Source: Pseudovibrio brasiliensis (GTDB lineage Bacteria; Pseudomonadota; Alphaproteobacteria; Rhizobiales; Stappiaceae). Taken from it: a DNA stretch of 64,000 nucleotides. The stretch spans positions 1,808,501 to 1,872,500 of the forward strand of contig NZ_CP074126.1 of NCBI RefSeq assembly GCF_018282095.1, written 5' to 3'. A program made the position numbers and the translations under genes. How positions within the stretch are numbered: position 1 is the stretch's first letter; each line of letters begins with the position of its first letter. Positions 60,432-64,000 of this stretch are shown here, in pieces. Under the pieces are notes generated by a model, which was not told the DNA's origin, made no database searches, and worked only from the letters and a program-made list of their open reading frames with translations.

Positions 60432-61060
60432 CACGCGGCATCAATGATTTCCTAGCTGATTTTACCACGGATACGGGTGTTACCACTAAAGACCTGCAGG
60501 ATATGCAGGAAGTTATCTCCATGTTGCCTAAGGGCTACGGAGAAGGTGGTGACTGGGTCAATCGCGTATTTGAAGCTTATGAAAACGGCTTTTCCGAAGG
60601 TGAAGAGGCTGCAAAATCTGGTGCCGAAGAGCGCATCAAGAAGATGAAGGAAGACCTGGAAGTCGAGCTTGCTGCACGCGAAACGGCCTTTAAAGAGGGA
60701 GAGGGTGAAAAGCTTAAACTGGCTTTTCAGGAGTCCCTCGTAGAAATCGAAGATCGTCTTTCGAAAACTGTCTCCGAAATTCTTGTTCCTTTTATCGAAG
60801 AGAGTGCGCGTAATCGTGCGGTAGCGTCTCTGGTGCAAGTGCTGCGTCGTCAGCTCTCTGAGACCCCGGAGATTCTGATCAATGTGTCAGGGCCGGAACA
60901 CCTTTTTGATTTGTTCAATAAGAAGACTGGTGAACTTTCAAACACCATTAAATTTTCTGAAAACTCCAGCACTGATCTCGAGGTGAAGGTGTCAGATATG
61001 ACCCTTTCAACCGGTTTGACGGAATGGTGCGAGGAGCTTCGTAATACGCTGGGAGAGTAG
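60428..61060 (+). CDS. FliH-like flagellar export/assembly protein (putative)
   Basis: 210 aa. An N-terminal region (GINDFLADFTTDTGVTTKDL) is followed by a charged, helical middle (about residues 50-110, YENGFSEGEEAAKSGAEERIKKMKEDLEVE) with FliH/YscL-like glycine-spaced pattern. The C-terminal domain (about 115-205, SLVEIEDRLSKTVSEILVPF, RRQLSETPEILINVSGPE) resembles the part of FliH that binds FliI. Placement between fliF and motB fits FliH of alphaproteobacteria, where sequence conservation is low. So the call is based on pattern and place. Overlaps fliF by 4 bp. Confidence 0.65.
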   Translation: MTRGINDFLADFTTDTGVTTKDLQDMQEVISMLPKGYGEGGDWVNRVFEAYENGFSEGEEAAKSGAEERIKKMKEDLEVELAARETAFKEGEGEKLKLAFQESLVEIEDRLSKTVSEILVPFIEESARNRAVASLVQVLRRQLSETPEILINVSGPEHLFDLFNKKTGELSNTIKFSENSSTDLEVKVSDMTLSTGLTEWCEELRNTLGE

Positions 61061-61065
61061 TAGCC

Positions 61066-62787
61066 ATGGCGTTGGAACCACAAGAACTGATTATCGTTCG
61101 CAGGCGTAACAGCGACATGATCACCACACCTAAATCAGGTGTTTGGAAGATTGCATACGCTGACTTTGCAACAGCAATGATGGCCTTCTTTCTTCTCATG
61201 TGGTTGGTCAATGCATCCGATGAGGCTTCTCAGCGCGGTATTGCAAGCTATTTCAATCCGATCAAACTGGTTGATTCAACCGCGAGCCCTAAAGGTATTC
61301 GTGATCCGGAAGAAACGCCATCTCCCACTGATAGTGACGAGGGTGTCGACAACGGCAAGCCAATTGGTGCTGGTGGCACTGAGAAGCAAGGTCCGACTTC
61401 CGGCGGAGGAGCTGATAAAGCAGAGCCAATCTCAGACCGTGACACAGGTGAGAATTCCACGTTCGCTGGCGCCAACGCGGAAGATGGTGGTGTGAAAGCA
61501 ACCAGTGTATCCAATCGGGATTATGAACGCGAAGCACGCTACACCGAAGCGCAGCTCTTCGATAATCCATATGCAATTCTCGCTGCGCTTGCCGCTGAAG
61601 CGGAAGCAACTGTAGAGACTGATGGGTCCCCTGGCACTGGTGGTATAGGTGCTTTGAAAATGGCGAAGACGCCAGTTCTCTTCGCACTTCCTAATCGCGA
61701 CCCTGACGGTCAGGGGCTTGCAGATGGCACCAGCTTCAGAGACCCGTTCGATCCTTCTGGTTGGCAGGAAGATGAGCTGCCAGGTAACGCTCCGCTCCTC
61801 GCGCAAATTCCTATCCTTCATGAGAAGGAAGAGGGTATCGCTTCAAATGAGCTGACAGCTGAGCAGATTAAAGTCCTTGAGGAAGCTTCTGAGCTGGCGC
61901 GTGGCGGAAAAGTTCTGCCGGCAGTCGCAGGTGAAGCATCAGCTGAGAGCTCTGTTATTGTGATTGGTGATGCACCTGACGGTGAAGGTGAAAAGTTGGC
62001 TGAAGGAGAAATCCTAAAGCAGCTGGCTCAAACCCATGCTGATGAAGCGGGTGAAGATGCCGTGATGACACGCCTTGTTTTCGCTGAGGTGAAAAAAGGT
62101 GAAGCTGCGGCGAAGGTCGAAGAAAAAGGCGTTTCAGAGCAGGTTGAAGAAACCGAAAAAACGCTGAAGATTGAGATTGTCGAGGCAGAACCGACTCCGA
62201 CAGAGCCTGTATCCGAACCAATCGAAGTTGCTCAGACGGAACCTGAAACTCTCGCAATGGTCCCTGCAGCTAAGCCAACTGAAGCAACTCAGGGTGCGGA
62301 GTCCGGTGATGATGAAGACGACGAAGGTGATAAACAGCTCGTCTCTATCGCAAACTCTGTTGGGGCTGCACTGGATGGCCTAAAGACGGGTGCGAGTATT
62401 GAGTTTACGCATTCCCGTGATGGTGTATTGATCCGTATTATGGACAATGACGACTTTGGTATGTTCGCAGTTGGATCTTCAGAGCCGCATCCAGATGTTG
62501 TGAAGGCAATGGAAAAGATCGCCAAGGTTCTTGAAGACGAAAACGGTGAGATCGTCATTCGCGGACACACGGATGCACGTCCATTCAAGTCCAAACGCAA
62601 TGACAACTGGCGCTTGTCGACAGCTCGTGCACACATGGCCTACTTCATGCTTGTCCGGGGCGGACTTGATGAAAATCGTATCGTTGGTATTGAAGGATAC
62701 GCTGATCGCCGTTTGAAGGATGTTGAAGAGCCATACGCACCGCAAAACCGTCGCATTGAAATTATGCTGATGAAAGGGCAGGCCTGA
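61066..62787 (+). CDS. motB: Flagellar motor stator protein MotB with long acidic linker
   Basis: Stator subunit that anchors MotA to peptidoglycan and carries the proton site. 573 aa, clearly longer than the 300-430 usual in the family. One membrane helix with the essential Asp33 (YADFATAMMAFFLLMWLVNA, about 31-50). A periplasmic linker of about 380 residues, strongly acidic and rich in Glu, Ala, Thr and Gly, follows. The C-terminal OmpA-like domain (about 440-570) has GHTDARPFKSKRNDNWRLSTARA and YADRRLKDVEEPYAPQNRRIEI. GGGAG precedes the ATG. Stop overlaps the motC start. Confidence 0.93.
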   Translation: MALEPQELIIVRRRNSDMITTPKSGVWKIAYADFATAMMAFFLLMWLVNASDEASQRGIASYFNPIKLVDSTASPKGIRDPEETPSPTDSDEGVDNGKPIGAGGTEKQGPTSGGGADKAEPISDRDTGENSTFAGANAEDGGVKATSVSNRDYEREARYTEAQLFDNPYAILAALAAEAEATVETDGSPGTGGIGALKMAKTPVLFALPNRDPDGQGLADGTSFRDPFDPSGWQEDELPGNAPLLAQIPILHEKEEGIASNELTAEQIKVLEEASELARGGKVLPAVAGEASAESSVIVIGDAPDGEGEKLAEGEILKQLAQTHADEAGEDAVMTRLVFAEVKKGEAAAKVEEKGVSEQVEETEKTLKIEIVEAEPTPTEPVSEPIEVAQTEPETLAMVPAAKPTEATQGAESGDDEDDEGDKQLVSIANSVGAALDGLKTGASIEFTHSRDGVLIRIMDNDDFGMFAVGSSEPHPDVVKAMEKIAKVLEDENGEIVIRGHTDARPFKSKRNDNWRLSTARAHMAYFMLVRGGLDENRIVGIEGYADRRLKDVEEPYAPQNRRIEIMLMKGQA

Positions 62788-64000
62788 TGCCAGTGAGAAC
62801 TGCAAGACGTACTGGTACTTCTCTCCTGAAATCAGCTTTGCTCTCTGCTGGCCTGCTTGTGGCTGCCGCTCCTCTCGCAATGGCACCGCGGCCTGTATCT
62901 GCACAGATGGTTTCAACGGCTGACCCAGATCTGATGGTTCTGGAGCTGCAGATCCTCCAGGATGAGATCATTAAGGGTAACCTTGAAGCGTACAACCTCC
63001 TGCAGCCATCGCTTATCGTCATCGGCCGCCGTTTCCTTCGGCTGGATCGCGAGTTGTGGAAGCAGGAGAAGAATTCCCGAGCTGCAATCTCATTCATGCT
63101 CAGTGGTGGTTCCGGATCTGTCTTTCAGGAACTTGCGGTGCAGGGCGTTGTGTTTAATGCAGATCCGAACCTGTTTGCAGGCGCGATGGCCTACTCGCAG
63201 GGCAATCGCCAGATGGCGCTGAACCTGCTGCTGAAGGTCGACCCGCTCACGCTTCCGGTTGCGGTTGCTGGACAGGTAGCACTGGCGCAAGCAATTCTGA
63301 TCTCTAACAACGATCCTGCTGGAGCGCAGCGCTATTTTGATCTCGCGCGCCTCATGATGCCAGGAACGCTGGTTGAAGAAAGTGCGCTTCGCAGGCAAGC
63401 GCCAATGGTCGCTGAGCTAGGAGATACTCAAAAGTTCGAGCGCCTGTCTCGCCGTTATCTCTTTCAGTACAGCACCTCCGTATTCGCATCTGAGTTTCGC
63501 GATACTGTTGCCGATGTGATCAGCGGATCGGAGTACCTGAAGAAAGAAGATGAATGGGATCGCGTTTTCCAGTTGGTCTCAGAGTTTGATTCTGAATCTC
63601 AGAACATTCTCCTGCTTCGTTTGGCAAAAGCGGCCTTGATCAGCGGAAACACTGCATTTGCGGTCAAGGGCAGCGAAGCTTTTCTGGAGCACGGCTCGGA
63701 TAACGCTGAACAGATTAATGAAGCGAAGCTCTATCTGTCTGCTGCAAAAGCTTCTGGTGAAGATTGGGAAGAGGCGATCACAGGTTTGGTTGATGTGAAA
63801 ACGACGGATCTAAGCCCCGAAAATCAACTGCTTCAGATCAGCGCTATTGCAATGGCAAATACCATTCGAGAATGGCCACAGCCAGAAACACCGGATGCTT
63901 CCGAGTATGTTCCTTATGTCCCCAAGGTTGGGCTGAAGAGCAAACTTCACAATGAAGACGTTCTGAATCCTTTCGAAGATGCACTGAATGATGCCGATGA
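62787..64000 (+). CDS. motC: Periplasmic motility protein MotC, 3' end missing
   Basis: Rhizobial-type motor protein that binds the periplasmic part of MotB and is needed for rotation. The first 404 codons are visible and the frame stays open to the window edge, so the gene continues. The signal peptide is about 38 residues (LLKSALLSAGLLVAAAPLAM, then APRPVSAQ). The mature part is helical with repeated short helices, compatible with a TPR-like stack (LMVLELQILQDEIIKGNLEAYNLL-like start). ATG overlaps the MotB stop (TGATG). MotE upstream is its folding partner, supporting the call. Pro-rich, acidic end (PQPETPDASEYVPYV) near the cut. Confidence 0.85.
   Translation, partial: MPVRTARRTGTSLLKSALLSAGLLVAAAPLAMAPRPVSAQMVSTADPDLMVLELQILQDEIIKGNLEAYNLLQPSLIVIGRRFLRLDRELWKQEKNSRAAISFMLSGGSGSVFQELAVQGVVFNADPNLFAGAMAYSQGNRQMALNLLLKVDPLTLPVAVAGQVALAQAILISNNDPAGAQRYFDLARLMMPGTLVEESALRRQAPMVAELGDTQKFERLSRRYLFQYSTSVFASEFRDTVADVISGSEYLKKEDEWDRVFQLVSEFDSESQNILLLRLAKAALISGNTAFAVKGSEAFLEHGSDNAEQINEAKLYLSAAKASGEDWEEAITGLVDVKTTDLSPENQLLQISAIAMANTIREWPQPETPDASEYVPYVPKVGLKSKLHNEDVLNPFEDALNDAD

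Noticed and set aside
1-64000. tRNA, rRNA, CRISPR array, IS element, prophage or integration site
   Set aside because: Looked for cloverleaf ends, regularly spaced repeats, transposase or integrase motifs and flanking repeats in all gaps; none was found.

Overview
The window reads as chromosomal DNA of an alphaproteobacterium. The best evidence is the flagellar locus, which has the rhizobial-type gene set and order (motA-fliM-fliN-fliG-flhB, flgB-flgC-fliE-flgG-flgA-flgI-motE-flgH-fliL-fliP, tandem flagellins, fliF, motB-motC). An FtcR/Rem-type regulator lies next to it. Together with the LysR, GFA, DUF971 and periplasmic-binding-protein types seen, this suggests a marine Hyphomicrobiales/Stappiaceae-like bacterium such as Pseudovibrio; the genus is an inference. 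No phage, IS element, CRISPR array, rRNA or tRNA was seen.

Positions 1-6.6 kb hold the 3' part of cobT (cobalamin lower-ligand activation), two tandem GFA-type zinc proteins, a membrane sensor histidine kinase, a glutathione S-transferase overlapping a uracil-DNA glycosylase-family gene, an Lrp/AsnC regulator and a 3-hydroxyisobutyrate dehydrogenase-like reductase. From 6.7 to 11.4 kb lies a polar amino acid ABC importer with two permeases and three tandem paralogous binding proteins, each 258 aa. No ATPase gene is present with them.

From 11.6 to 30.8 kb are mostly housekeeping genes: moeA and mobA (molybdenum cofactor), a BLUF blue-light sensor, a Tat-exported cpdB-type nucleotidase, an Mrp-type Fe-S carrier with an extended N-terminus, a LysR regulator, an orphan Flp pilin, moaA, a DUF971 protein, an L,D-transpeptidase, a class I fumarase, a yceI-cytochrome b561-yceI operon, a methyltransferase, a GNAT acetyltransferase, gabD and an Ldh2-family dehydrogenase. 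From 30.8 to 38.8 kb are tamB, tamA (outer-membrane assembly) and ugd (UDP-glucuronate synthesis).

From 39.6 kb to the right edge the DNA is almost entirely flagellar. It starts with an atypical orphan response regulator of FtcR/Rem type, then the leftward flgF-orf-fliI operon. Rightward units follow: motA to a 149-aa orf, flgB to fliP, two single flagellin genes, and a 111-aa orf followed by fliF, a FliH-like gene, motB and motC (cut by the window end). Strong terminators separate most units. A similar sequence of about 20 bp, roughly TCAGCTTCGCGYAAGTTNCG, occurs upstream of every one of these units, always pointing at the gene it precedes. I propose it as a flagellar regulon box, and it is the most interesting unexplained signal found here. 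Several genes inside the flagellar operons have no clear function: the 228-, 216-, 149- and 111-aa products.
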